A stretch of 64,000 nt of DNA, taken from NCBI RefSeq assembly GCF_003207955.1, contig NZ_NOXG01000002.1, positions 186,001-250,000 on the forward strand, read 5' to 3'. Below are positions 26,517-35,114 of this stretch, piece after piece. Positions within the stretch are counted from its first letter, which is position 1, and each line of letters opens with the position of its first letter. A model generated the notes under the pieces. It was not told the DNA's origin. It was given only the letters and a program-made list of their open reading frames with translations, and made no database searches. The position numbers were made by a program, and so were the translations under genes. The DNA comes from Novacetimonas pomaceti (GTDB lineage Bacteria; Pseudomonadota; Alphaproteobacteria; Acetobacterales; Acetobacteraceae).

Positions 26517-28751
26517 ATGGCAGCAGCACCGCGTAAGAAAAAACGGATTACCGATCGTGTCGAGGGGCCGGTCGTCTTTCAGCCCGAACGCCAGCCGGCC
26601 AAGCCCAAGACCCGGCAGTTCAAGATACACTCCCCCTATGAACCGGCAGGCGACCAGCCGACGGCAATCCGGGAACTGGTCTCCGGGATAGAGGCGGGGG
26701 AACGCGATCAGGTCCTTCTGGGCGTTACCGGGTCGGGCAAGACCTTCACGATGGCCAAGGTCATCGAGGCGACGCAGAAACCCACCCTTGTCCTCGCGCC
26801 GAACAAGACGCTGGCCGCGCAGCTTTATGCGGAGATGAAGGAATTCTTCCCCGACAACGCGGTGGAATATTTCGTCAGCTATTACGATTACTACCAGCCC
26901 GAGGCCTACGTCCCGCGCTCCGACACCTATATCGAAAAAGACAGCCAGATCAACGAACAGATCGACCGCATGCGCCACGCCGCGACGCAGGCGCTGCTGG
27001 AACGCAACGATGTCATCATCGTCGCGTCGGTCTCGTGCATCTATGGTATCGGCTCGGTCGAGACATATTCGCGCATGGTGGTCCGGCTGGAAAGCGGTGG
27101 GGAAATCGACCGCGACCAACTGGTCAAGGCGCTGGTGGAACTGCAGTACCGCCGCAACGACGCGGCCTTTCAGCGCGGCACCTTCCGTGTCCGTGGCGAA
27201 AGCGTGGACATCTTTCCCGTCCAGAACGAGGACCGCGCGTGGCGTGTCACCCTGTTCGGCGACGAGATTGACGAGATCGTGGAATTCGATCCGCTGACCG
27301 GGGAAAAGACCGCCGATCTGGCGGAAATCAGCATTTACGCCAACAGTCACTATGTCACCCCGCGCCCCACCCTCAACCAGGCGGTCAGCGGCATCAAGGC
27401 GGAGCTGCGCACGCAGCTTGAGCATCTGACGAAGGAAGGCAAGCTGCTGGAGGCGGAACGGCTGCAGCAGCGCACGACCTTTGATCTGGAAATGATCGAG
27501 ACGACAGGGGTGTGCAAGGGGATCGAGAACTATTCACGCTACCTGTCGGGACGCCAGCCGGGGGAGCCGCCGCCAACCCTGTTCGAATACCTGCCCGAGG
27601 ATGCGCTGCTGATCGTGGATGAAAGCCACGTGACCGTGCCGCAGATCGGCGGCATGGAACGGGGGGATTACGCGCGTAAGTCGGTGCTGGCGGAATTCGG
27701 TTTCCGCCTGCCGTCGTGCCTGGACAACCGTCCGCTGAAATTCGGTGAATGGGACGCCTATCGCCCGCAGAGCATCTTCGTCAGCGCGACGCCGGGACCG
27801 TGGGAGCTGCAGCGGACGGGCGGCGTGTTCGCGGAACAGGTGATCCGTCCCACCGGGCTGATCGATCCGGTGACCGACATGCGTCCCGTCGCCCATCAGG
27901 TGGACGACCTTCTGGCGGAATGCCGGCAGGCCATCGCCAGTGGCGGGCGCGTGCTGGTGACGACCCTGACCAAGCGCATGGCCGAAGACCTGACCGAATA
28001 CATGAACGAAGCCGGGATCAAGGTGCGTTACCTGCATTCGGACGTCGATACGCTGGAACGCATCGAAATCATCCGCGACCTGCGCCTTGGCGCGTTTGAC
28101 GTGCTGATCGGCATCAACCTGCTGCGTGAGGGGCTGGATATCCCCGAATGTTCGCTGGTGGCGATCCTTGATGCCGACAAGGAAGGGTTCCTGCGTTCGC
28201 GCACCTCCCTGATCCAGACCATCGGGCGCGCGGCGCGCAACGTGGACGGGCGCGTCCTGCTGTATGCCGACAAGATGACCGACAGCCTTGCCTACGCCAT
28301 CGAGGAAACGGCCCGGCGTCGTGAAAAGCAGACCCTGTGGAACGAGGAACATGGCATCACCCCGCGTTCGGTGCGCAAGCATATCGGCGAGGTCCTGTCG
28401 TCCGTGTTCGAACAGGATTACGTGACCGTCGCCCCGACCAATGACGGCGAAATCACCGAAATGGTGGGCAAGGACCTGAAGGGGGCGATCGCCGATCTGG
28501 AAAAACGCATGCGCGCGGCGTCCGCCGACCTCGAGTTCGAGACGGCGGCGCGGCTTCGCGACGAAATCCGCAGGCTGGAGGCGCTGGAGCTGGGGCTGGA
28601 GCCACCGCCACTGCCGCAGTCCGTGGCGGGACGCGCGGGCGGCAATTCGCGCGCGGATGCCCGGCGCGCCCGCACGCCAGAGCCGCTGGGTCCCGGTGGC
28701 GGGGGGTATGATCCCGCCGCCCGCCGGGGCGGACGGCGCAGGGGGCGCTGA
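26517..28751 (+). CDS. uvrB: Excinuclease ABC subunit B
   Basis: UvrB verifies DNA damage and loads UvrC in nucleotide excision repair. The 744 residues include Walker A GVTGSGKT, the beta-hairpin YYDYYQPEAYVPRSDTYIEK that clamps DNA, DESHVT (motif II), helicase motifs V-VI (IGRAARN) and the C-terminal UVR domain. The final about 50 residues are an Arg/Gly/Pro-rich tail ending RRRGR, absent in E. coli UvrB. The ATG at 26517 gives a lysine-rich start MAAAPRKKKR. No LexA box was noticed in the 105 bp upstream. Confidence 0.97.
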   Translation: MAAAPRKKKRITDRVEGPVVFQPERQPAKPKTRQFKIHSPYEPAGDQPTAIRELVSGIEAGERDQVLLGVTGSGKTFTMAKVIEATQKPTLVLAPNKTLAAQLYAEMKEFFPDNAVEYFVSYYDYYQPEAYVPRSDTYIEKDSQINEQIDRMRHAATQALLERNDVIIVASVSCIYGIGSVETYSRMVVRLESGGEIDRDQLVKALVELQYRRNDAAFQRGTFRVRGESVDIFPVQNEDRAWRVTLFGDEIDEIVEFDPLTGEKTADLAEISIYANSHYVTPRPTLNQAVSGIKAELRTQLEHLTKEGKLLEAERLQQRTTFDLEMIETTGVCKGIENYSRYLSGRQPGEPPPTLFEYLPEDALLIVDESHVTVPQIGGMERGDYARKSVLAEFGFRLPSCLDNRPLKFGEWDAYRPQSIFVSATPGPWELQRTGGVFAEQVIRPTGLIDPVTDMRPVAHQVDDLLAECRQAIASGGRVLVTTLTKRMAEDLTEYMNEAGIKVRYLHSDVDTLERIEIIRDLRLGAFDVLIGINLLREGLDIPECSLVAILDADKEGFLRSRTSLIQTIGRAARNVDGRVLLYADKMTDSLAYAIEETARRREKQTLWNEEHGITPRSVRKHIGEVLSSVFEQDYVTVAPTNDGEITEMVGKDLKGAIADLEKRMRAASADLEFETAARLRDEIRRLEALELGLEPPPLPQSVAGRAGGNSRADARRARTPEPLGPGGGGYDPAARRGGRRRGR

Positions 28752-28844
28752 CGTTCCATCCGGCCTGATCGGGGTATCCCTTTCCGTACGCTGCAAAAAC
28801 GGGCAGGATCGTTACGGATGCCAGCAGCGACAAGAGGAGCGGGG

Positions 28845-29729
28845 ATGATCGAACTTAAGGCGGGCGAGGCACGCCTGGGCCTTCTGCCTGAAGTGGGTGG
28901 GGCGATCTCCTTCTGGCGACGGGGGAACATGTCGTTCCTGCATCCCGTCGCCGATCCGCATCTGGTGGCGCAGCGGGGACGGGCGGTGGGCGGATATCCT
29001 CTGCTGCCGTTTTCCAACCGCATCGCCGACGGGCAGTTCCGGTTCGAGGGACAGGATTACCAGCTGGAACATAATTTCGCGGGCGAGGACAACACCATCC
29101 ATGGCAACGGGTGGGAACGGCGCTGGCGGCTCGACCTGCTGTCGGATGACAGCGCGACGCTGGAACTGGACCACATGCCCCCCGGCGACCCGGTGGCGCA
29201 ATGGCCGTTTTCCTATCGCGCGCTGCTGCGTTTCGACCTGCGTGAATGCAGCCTGTCGATCGGGATGATGATCGAGAATACCGATACGCGCGACCAGCCG
29301 GTGGGATTGGGGTTCCATCCCTATTTCCCACGGCATAATGGCCTGCGGCTGGGGTTTTCGGCGGACTCCGTCTGGACCAACGACGACAGCCACCTGCCGC
29401 TGCTGCGCGTGCCGGCGCAGGGCGATTGGTCGTTCGAGAGGATGCGCGATGTGGAGGATATCAACATCGACAACTGCTATGCCGGATGGTCCCGCAGCGC
29501 CTTCCTGCGCTGGCCGCGCCTGGGTATGTCCCTGACGCTGGAGGCCAGCGAAATCTTCAGCCACCTTGTCCTCTATACCCCTAGGCAGCAGCCTTTCATC
29601 GCGGTGGAACCGGTGTCCAACATGAATGACGCCTTCAACCGGCCGGGGGTGGGCGATGGCGGCGTGCATGTCCTGCATCCCGGCGAAAAGCTGGAGGGAC
29701 ATGTCCGCATGACCGTCGCCACATGCTGA
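28845..29729 (+). CDS. Aldose 1-epimerase family protein (mutarotase-like)
   Basis: A GalM-type beta-sandwich of 294 residues. Visible features are NRIADGQF, NTIHGNGWERRW (catalytic-site His), GLGFHPYFPR (second His) and FIAVEPVSNMNDAFNR (the Glu general base lies in AVEP). The start at 28845 has AGAGGAG at good distance. Substrate unknown: GalM proper interconverts hexose anomers, but many homologues act on other sugars. Its end overlaps the greB start by 7 bases, so the two are coupled. Confidence 0.88.
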   Translation: MIELKAGEARLGLLPEVGGAISFWRRGNMSFLHPVADPHLVAQRGRAVGGYPLLPFSNRIADGQFRFEGQDYQLEHNFAGEDNTIHGNGWERRWRLDLLSDDSATLELDHMPPGDPVAQWPFSYRALLRFDLRECSLSIGMMIENTDTRDQPVGLGFHPYFPRHNGLRLGFSADSVWTNDDSHLPLLRVPAQGDWSFERMRDVEDINIDNCYAGWSRSAFLRWPRLGMSLTLEASEIFSHLVLYTPRQQPFIAVEPVSNMNDAFNRPGVGDGGVHVLHPGEKLEGHVRMTVATC

Positions 29730-30262
29730 CGCAGGCGCGGCCAGCCGCCGATGCCGGGCGCGGGGGCGATCTGGCGCGCTATATCTCCCCCGTCGGGATG
29801 GAGACGCTGCGCCGCGAACTCAATACCCTTTTGCGTGATGAACGCCCCCGCATCGTGGAAATCGTGTCATGGGCGGCGGGCAATGGCGATCGTTCGGAAA
29901 ACGGGGACTACCTTTATGGCAAGAAGCGCCTGCGGGAAATCGATCGCAGGGTGCGTTTCCTGACGAAACGCATCGAGAAGGCCATTGTCGTCGATCCGGG
30001 GGCACAGCCCCGGCGCGACCGCGTCTTTTTCGGGGCCAGCGTCACCTATCTTACGGAACGCGATGAAACGCGCGTCGTCACCATCATGGGCGTGGACGAG
30101 GCCGATACCGCGCGGGGCGAGATCAGCCTGCTGTCGCCTGTGGCGCGTGCCCTGATGCGCGCGCAGGTGGGTGACGAGGTCCGGCTGCGGACGCCGCGCG
30201 GGGACGAAATGCTTGAAATCATTTCCATTTCATATCCGCCGGCCGTCGATGCGCGTCCATGA
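29723..30262 (+). CDS. greB: Transcription elongation factor GreB
   Basis: GreB reactivates backtracked RNA polymerase by inducing cleavage of the extruded RNA. The 179 residues have an N-terminal coiled coil with the tip NGDRSENGDYLYGKKRLREI, the GreB form with acidic catalytic residues, then the C-terminal FKBP-like domain. The N-terminal 20 residues are an extension. ATGCTGA overlap with the preceding mutarotase-like gene. A Gre factor of the GreA type is not seen in this window. Confidence 0.92.
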   Translation: MLTQARPAADAGRGGDLARYISPVGMETLRRELNTLLRDERPRIVEIVSWAAGNGDRSENGDYLYGKKRLREIDRRVRFLTKRIEKAIVVDPGAQPRRDRVFFGASVTYLTERDETRVVTIMGVDEADTARGEISLLSPVARALMRAQVGDEVRLRTPRGDEMLEIISISYPPAVDARP

Positions 30263-30267
30263 AAAAA

Positions 30268-30294
30268 GCCCGGTGACGGTGGCTGCCGGGCCGT
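30268..30294 (+). terminator. Weak hairpin after greB
   Basis: GCCCGG (30268-30273) pairs with CCGGGC (30286-30291), followed by CGTTT. Six-base stem with a 12-nt loop; A-tract on the other side. Possible weak terminator. Confidence 0.35.
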
Positions 30295-30382
30295 TTACAC
30301 ATTATGACGTTTTTCAAAAGCGGTATTTCGTATTATTACACGGTCGGAGTATCCGCTCTGTGTGCCGTCCGGAGGTCCAGTC

Positions 30383-31381
30383 ATGTCGCGCCCATTGAAA
30401 GTAGCGGTCCAGATGGACCCGCTTGGTGCCATAGACATCAACGGCGATTCCACCTTTGCCATGATGCTGGAAGCCGAGGCCCGTGGATACGAACTGTTCG
30501 TCTATCAGGTTGAGACGCTGACGCTGAGCGAGGGGCGTGTTTCCCCCGATGGTTCGCGTCTGGAACGGCTTGTCGCGCGCGCGCGGCGCGTCCATGTGCA
30601 GCGCGTGAAGGGCGCACACGCCACCTTCGGGGAAGAACAGGTCCTCGACCTCGGGGGGATGGATGTGATCCTGATGCGCCAGGATCCGCCCTTCGACATG
30701 GCCTATATCACCGCCACCCATATGCTGGAACATGTCCATGGCGTCGGGCCGGGACGCGCGCTGGTGGTCAATGACCCGGCCGCCGTGCGCAACGCCCCGG
30801 AAAAGCTGCTGGTGACGCACTATCCCGACCTGATGCCGCCGACGCTGGTGACATGGGACATCCGCGCCATCCATGATTTCCGCGCCCGGTGGCGCGACAT
30901 TATCGTCAAGCCGCTGTTCGGCAATGGCGGGGCGGGGGTCTTTCGCATCCGCGAGGATGACCCCAACCTCAACGCGCTGCTGGAAATGCATTTCGCCCGT
31001 TCGCGCGAACCGCTGATGATCCAGCGCTATGAACCCGCCGTGCGCCAGGGGGACAAGCGGATCATCCTGGCGGACGGAAAGCCGATCGGCGCGATCGACC
31101 GCGTCCCCGCCGAAGGGGAGGCGCGTTCGAACATGCATGTCGGGGGCAGGGCGGTAAAGGCGTCCCTGACGCCGCGTGATATGGAAATCTGCGCCGCCAT
31201 CGGACCGATGCTGCGTGAACAGGGGCTGATTTTCGTCGGCATCGATGTCATTGGCGAATGGTTGACGGAAATCAATGTGACATCGCCGACGGGCCTGCAG
31301 GAAATCGATCGTTTCGACGGCGTCAATACCGCAGGGCTGCTGTGGGACTGCATTCTTGCCCGCCTTGGCGGCAACGGATGA
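30383..31381 (+). CDS. gshB: Glutathione synthase
   Basis: GshB joins gamma-glutamylcysteine and glycine with ATP to give glutathione. The 332-residue protein has an ATP-grasp fold: N-terminal VAVQMDPLGAI, LMRQDPPFDMAYI, KPLFGNGGAGVFRI (ATP-binding loop), and the metal-site end INVTSPTGLQEIDRF. GGAGG lies seven bases before the ATG at 30383. The partner gshA is not in this window. A glutathione peroxidase-like gene at 52.9 kb may use the product. Confidence 0.96.
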   Translation: MSRPLKVAVQMDPLGAIDINGDSTFAMMLEAEARGYELFVYQVETLTLSEGRVSPDGSRLERLVARARRVHVQRVKGAHATFGEEQVLDLGGMDVILMRQDPPFDMAYITATHMLEHVHGVGPGRALVVNDPAAVRNAPEKLLVTHYPDLMPPTLVTWDIRAIHDFRARWRDIIVKPLFGNGGAGVFRIREDDPNLNALLEMHFARSREPLMIQRYEPAVRQGDKRIILADGKPIGAIDRVPAEGEARSNMHVGGRAVKASLTPRDMEICAAIGPMLREQGLIFVGIDVIGEWLTEINVTSPTGLQEIDRFDGVNTAGLLWDCILARLGGNG

Positions 31382-31621
31382 TGGGATCGGGGAATGCGGA
31401 CGGAACGTATCGGCTGGCGGATGAACATGCTATGCCGTTGCGCGCCCTTGCCGTGACGTATGCCGTCTGGCGTAATTGCACAGGGAAGATTCCGGGCGCC
31501 GTTCCGGGATACAGGATGGGAATCTAATGCAGCAGAACGGGACAGGTTTGATTATGCCAGACGCGCAACGGCAGGGCCGGACCCTGAAGATGGTTTGCAT
31601 CAAGGGGATGGGTAGCATCTG

Positions 31622-32332
31622 ATGAGTGACGTTCTGCGCAATGCCACTGCCGAAAAAGTGGTCGAGATTCCGTCGCCGCGTTCCGCCCTGGACGCCGATG
31701 CCGTCAGGGTCGCCTATCGTCGCTGGGCGGCGGTGTATGACACCCTTTTCGGTGGCATATCGGCCCTTGCGCGCAAGCGGGCGGTCGAGGCGGTGAATGC
31801 CCTGCCGGGCCAGCAGGTGCTGGAGGTCGGGGTCGGCACGGGGCTGGCGCTGCCCTATTACCGCCGTGACAAGCAGATCACGGGGATCGACCTGTCGGAA
31901 GACATGCTGGAACGCGCGCGTCAGCGCGTGGCGAAGATGCACCTTACGAACGTCGATGCGCTGCTGGAAATGGATGCGGAGGAAACGAAGTTCCCCGATG
32001 CGTCGTTCGATATCGCGGTGGCGATGTTCGTGGCGTCCGTCGTGCCGCATCCGCGTCGCCTGCTCAGCGAGCTCAAGCGCGTGGTCAAGCCGGGCGGGCA
32101 TATCCTGTTCGTCAACCATTTCCTTGCGACCGGCGGCGTGCGGCTGGCTGTGGAGCGCGGCATGGCGCGGGCCTCGCGCTCGTTGGGCTGGCATCCGGAT
32201 TTCGCGATGGAAAGCCTTCTCCCGCCTGAGGACATGGCGCGCGCGGTGATCCGTCCCGTGCCGCCCGCAGGCCTGTTCACGCTTGTCACGCTCGACCGGC
32301 TGGATGAGAAAACTGAGTCGCTGGTGGCCTGA
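31622..32332 (+). CDS. pmtA: Phosphatidylethanolamine N-methyltransferase, PmtA type (SAM-dependent)
   Basis: A soluble class I SAM methyltransferase of 236 residues: VLEVGVGTGLALPYY (motif I), ITGIDLSEDMLERAR (motif II), and RVVKPGGHILFVNHF (post-motif). The early Tyr-rich stretch YRRWAAVYDTLFG and the overall arrangement match bacterial PmtA of the Rhodobacter/Acetobacter type, which turns phosphatidylethanolamine into phosphatidylcholine in three steps at the membrane surface. Acetic acid bacteria are known to make phosphatidylcholine this way. Assignment rests on pattern memory, so a related methyltransferase is not excluded. Confidence 0.75.
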   Translation: MSDVLRNATAEKVVEIPSPRSALDADAVRVAYRRWAAVYDTLFGGISALARKRAVEAVNALPGQQVLEVGVGTGLALPYYRRDKQITGIDLSEDMLERARQRVAKMHLTNVDALLEMDAEETKFPDASFDIAVAMFVASVVPHPRRLLSELKRVVKPGGHILFVNHFLATGGVRLAVERGMARASRSLGWHPDFAMESLLPPEDMARAVIRPVPPAGLFTLVTLDRLDEKTESLVA

Positions 32333-32363
32333 ACATCCCTGATCGGGATGCCGGACCTGCATG

Positions 32364-32388
32364 CAGCCCTGTCCTGACGGCAGGGCTG
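32364..32388 (+). terminator. Hairpin downstream of pmtA
   Basis: CAGCCCTG and CAGGGCTG form a perfect 8-bp stem with a 9-nt loop; no T-run follows. Possible transcription end of pmtA or a 3' stabilising structure. Confidence 0.4.
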
Positions 32389-32519
32389 TAATGACATTCG
32401 CGCGACCGACAGGCCCGATCACGGGGTCGTTTTTGCGGATATGCCGCGATATATTGCCGCCTGAAATGCTATATCAGGGCAGTGGCGCAATCCCCGCGTC
32501 ACGAGGGGAGTAGACATAT

Positions 32520-33941
32520 ATGCCGACAGTCGGTCAGGACCGGATCGATGGCGGAAACGCTGGCCTGCCTGCGCGGCTGGCGGGACAGCGGGGCCATGCG
32601 GATGGCCACCGGAAGGTGGGAACGCTGTATCTCTCCCTCTCGGTCGTGGCGGGGATCGTGGGCGGCATGCTTGCGGTTGCGCTGCAGGCCGGGCTGCTGC
32701 CCCATGACGTGCTGGCGCGCTGGGGCGGGGGCGACCCTGCCGGAATGTGGGAACGCATCGCCACGCGCCACGGCATGATGATGGTCTTTTTCTGCGTGCT
32801 GCCCGCCCTGTCCGGCGGGTTCGGCAACTGGTTCGTGCCGCTGCTGACCGGCGCGCGCGACATGGCCTTCCCCCGGTTCAACATGGCCTGCTGGTGCGCG
32901 GTCGCGGGCAGTTTCGTGATGGCGCTGGTCGGCCTGTCGGTGGCGACGTCGCCGCTGGTGTCCGTTGCCGCCCTGCTGCTGTGGTGCGTCGGCATGCTGG
33001 GGATGGGCATCAACATGGTGGCGTCCGTCCTGAACATGCGCGCGCCCGCCATGCGGCTTCGCGACATGCCGGTCTTTGTCTGGGCTCAGGTGCTGACGGC
33101 GTTCATGCTGGTCATGGTCGTGCCGGTGCTGGCGGCCGCATTGACGCGCATCGTGCTGGATGGCGGCGATGTCCTTGCCCATGTCGATACGGTGCTGCAT
33201 GCCTTTTCCGGTCCCGAGGTGGCGCTGCTGCTGCTGCCGTCCATGGGGATCGTCAGTCAGGTCGTCGAAACCTTCTGCGGCGTTTCCCTGCGCTGGCGCA
33301 TGCCGGTTGTCATGGCGCTGACGGTCATGTCCGTGGGCGGGGCCTCCATCTGGACCCATGACCTGTTCGATGGCCTGCTGAACACGGCGGATGCGTTCCG
33401 GACGACGGGGGAACTGATCGTTATTCTTGCCCCTGTCGTGGTCGTGATGGCGGCATGGGGGGCGACCCTTGGCGCGGCCGGGCAGGTATCTTTCCGCCTG
33501 CCGATGGCCTGGGCCGGGGGATGCGCCGTCCTGCTGGTGGTCGGCGGCGTGATGTCGCTGCTGTCCGGTGGAACGGGTGATGTGCATGCGGCCACCGTGT
33601 TCGCCGCGGTTTTCGCGACCTTTGCCGGCTTTTATTACTGGATTGGCAAGATGAGCGGTCATCTTGTCCCGCGGATGGCCGGGAATATCCATTTCGCCCT
33701 GACGGCGGTGGGCACGGCCGTTTCCCTGATGACGCATCAGGGACCGCTGGCCGTTGCGGGCGCGGTGATGATGGGGGTTTCCATCCTTGTCTTCGCGGGC
33801 GTGCTTGTCGCGACCTGCATGCGCGGACAGGGCCATGTCGCCGCCAATTACTGGGGTGCCGGGGCGCGGACGCTGGAATGGAGCCTGCCTTCGCCTGTCG
33901 GGACCGCGTTGAACATGGACGCGAAAGGGAACCGGTCATGA
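32520..33941 (+). CDS. Degenerate heme-copper oxidase subunit I (CtaD/CoxA paralogue lacking the CuB-heme a3 centre)
   Basis: A 473-residue polytopic protein clearly derived from cytochrome c oxidase subunit I: GGFGNWFVPL, DMAFPRFN, LNMRAP, FAGFYYWIGKMSG and a C-terminal TLEWSLPSP. Aligned by eye with Paracoccus CtaD, both low-spin heme ligands remain (H84 in TRHGMMMVFF; H356), and so do E233 (E278) and D114. The active centre is gone: H276 is G231, Y280 is A235, H326 is D281, heme a3 ligand H411 is D354 and K-channel K354 is V309; only CuB ligand H325 remains (H280). The G231-H280 distance (49) equals that of the real enzyme, so the fold seems preserved. The frame is intact and overlaps ctaB by 4 bases. 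Oxygen reduction is not expected; function unknown. Confidence 0.85.
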   Translation: MPTVGQDRIDGGNAGLPARLAGQRGHADGHRKVGTLYLSLSVVAGIVGGMLAVALQAGLLPHDVLARWGGGDPAGMWERIATRHGMMMVFFCVLPALSGGFGNWFVPLLTGARDMAFPRFNMACWCAVAGSFVMALVGLSVATSPLVSVAALLLWCVGMLGMGINMVASVLNMRAPAMRLRDMPVFVWAQVLTAFMLVMVVPVLAAALTRIVLDGGDVLAHVDTVLHAFSGPEVALLLLPSMGIVSQVVETFCGVSLRWRMPVVMALTVMSVGGASIWTHDLFDGLLNTADAFRTTGELIVILAPVVVVMAAWGATLGAAGQVSFRLPMAWAGGCAVLLVVGGVMSLLSGGTGDVHAATVFAAVFATFAGFYYWIGKMSGHLVPRMAGNIHFALTAVGTAVSLMTHQGPLAVAGAVMMGVSILVFAGVLVATCMRGQGHVAANYWGAGARTLEWSLPSPVGTALNMDAKGNRS

Positions 33942-34885
33942 GTGGCTCGGTCGCATCTGCCGGCGAAAAGCCGGCCTATCGCCTTTCTGTCGTGGGAACG
34001 CAGGCGCGTGACTGGTTCGTGCTGCTCAAGCCACGGGTGATTTCTCTTGTGGTCTTTACCGGGGCCGCGGGCCTCGCGATGGCGCCGGGGTCGATTCATC
34101 CCGTGATCGCGGCCATCAGCATCCTGTGCATCTGCATGGCGTCGGGTGCGGCGGGCGCGATCAACATGTGGTATGACCGTGACATTGACGCCGTGATGAA
34201 GCGGACGGCCACCCGTCCCATCCCCGATGGACGCATGGCCCCGGACGAGGTGCTTGGCTTTGGCATCGGCCTGTCGGTCGCGTCGGTCATCCTGATGTGG
34301 CTGGCGACGAATGCGCTGGCGGCGGGCATCCTGGCTTTCTCGATCTTTTTCTATGCCGTTGTCTATACGATGTGGCTGAAACGCTCCACGCCGCAGAATA
34401 TCGTCATCGGCGGCGCGGCGGGTGCCTTTCCCCCCATGATCGGATGGGCGGCGGCGACGGGGTCGCTGTCGGTCCTGCCGATTGTCATGTTCGGCATCAT
34501 TTTCCTGTGGACGCCGCCGCATTTCTGGTCGCTGTCGCTTTACGCGTGCAAGGATTACGGGCGGGCGGGGATCCCGATGCTGCCGGTGGTGCGGGGCGCA
34601 CGGCATACACGCTGGCAGATCCTGTGGTACACCATCATCCTGATGGCCGTAACATTGGTGCCCTCCGTGATGCATCTGGCCGGATGGCTCTATACCCTGA
34701 CGGCCACGGTGCTGGGGCTGGGATTCATCTATCGCGCCATCGGGGTGCTGCGTGACAGGCAGGATGCGCAGGGCGTAAGCCAGACAGGCGACCTGCCGGC
34801 GCGCAAGGCGTTCCGCTATTCCCTTGCGTATCTGTTCCTGCTGTTCTGTGGGCTGCTGGCCGATCATTTCCTGATCATGCACTGA
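33938..34885 (+). CDS. ctaB: Heme O synthase (protoheme IX farnesyltransferase)
   Basis: CtaB adds a farnesyl group to heme B to give heme O, needed by bo3-type and (through heme A) aa3/ba3-type oxidases. The 315-residue UbiA-family membrane protein has the two Asp-rich prenyl-diphosphate motifs, NMWYDRDIDAVMKRT and YACKDYGRAGIPML, and about eight hydrophobic segments, including TPPHFWSLSLY. The ATG at 33938 overlaps the stop of the preceding subunit-I-like gene. A true quinol oxidase encoded elsewhere is the probable heme O consumer. Confidence 0.95.
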   Translation: MSGSVASAGEKPAYRLSVVGTQARDWFVLLKPRVISLVVFTGAAGLAMAPGSIHPVIAAISILCICMASGAAGAINMWYDRDIDAVMKRTATRPIPDGRMAPDEVLGFGIGLSVASVILMWLATNALAAGILAFSIFFYAVVYTMWLKRSTPQNIVIGGAAGAFPPMIGWAAATGSLSVLPIVMFGIIFLWTPPHFWSLSLYACKDYGRAGIPMLPVVRGARHTRWQILWYTIILMAVTLVPSVMHLAGWLYTLTATVLGLGFIYRAIGVLRDRQDAQGVSQTGDLPARKAFRYSLAYLFLLFCGLLADHFLIMH

Positions 34886-34962
34886 AATGAAATCCGACGG
34901 CGCGAAGGTGAGGGGGCGTTTGTCGCTTTCCGCTTTCGCCACGTCTTGCAAGGGATCGCGCA

Positions 34963-35103
34963 ATGTCATCGGATAATGCCCCCGTCTTACGGACCGAGGC
35001 CGAGGAAACCGCCCGCCGTCACAAAGGACGCATCTATGGTGTCGCCCTGACGCTGGGGGCGCTGGCAACGATCCTGTATGTGCTGAGCCTTATCAGGATC
35101 TGA
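34963..35103 (+). CDS. 46-residue CoxF-like membrane peptide
   Basis: A short frame, ATG 34963 to TGA 35101-35103, with AGGGA ten bases upstream. The peptide has a charged N-terminal half (EAEETARRHKGR) and one C-terminal TM segment (about 25-43) ending IRI. This resembles the small CoxF/'hypothetical oxidase assembly' proteins that follow ctaB in many alphaproteobacteria before ctaG. ctaG does not follow here. The role of CoxF is unclear even where a complete oxidase exists. Easily missed by gene finders. Confidence 0.65.
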   Translation: MSSDNAPVLRTEAEETARRHKGRIYGVALTLGALATILYVLSLIRI

Positions 35104-35114
35104 TGTAATCATAG

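Noticed and set aside
32520..33941. Calling this a functional cytochrome c oxidase subunit I
   Set aside because: Heme a3 and two CuB ligands, the cross-linked Tyr and the K-channel Lys are missing, so the usual annotation would mislead.
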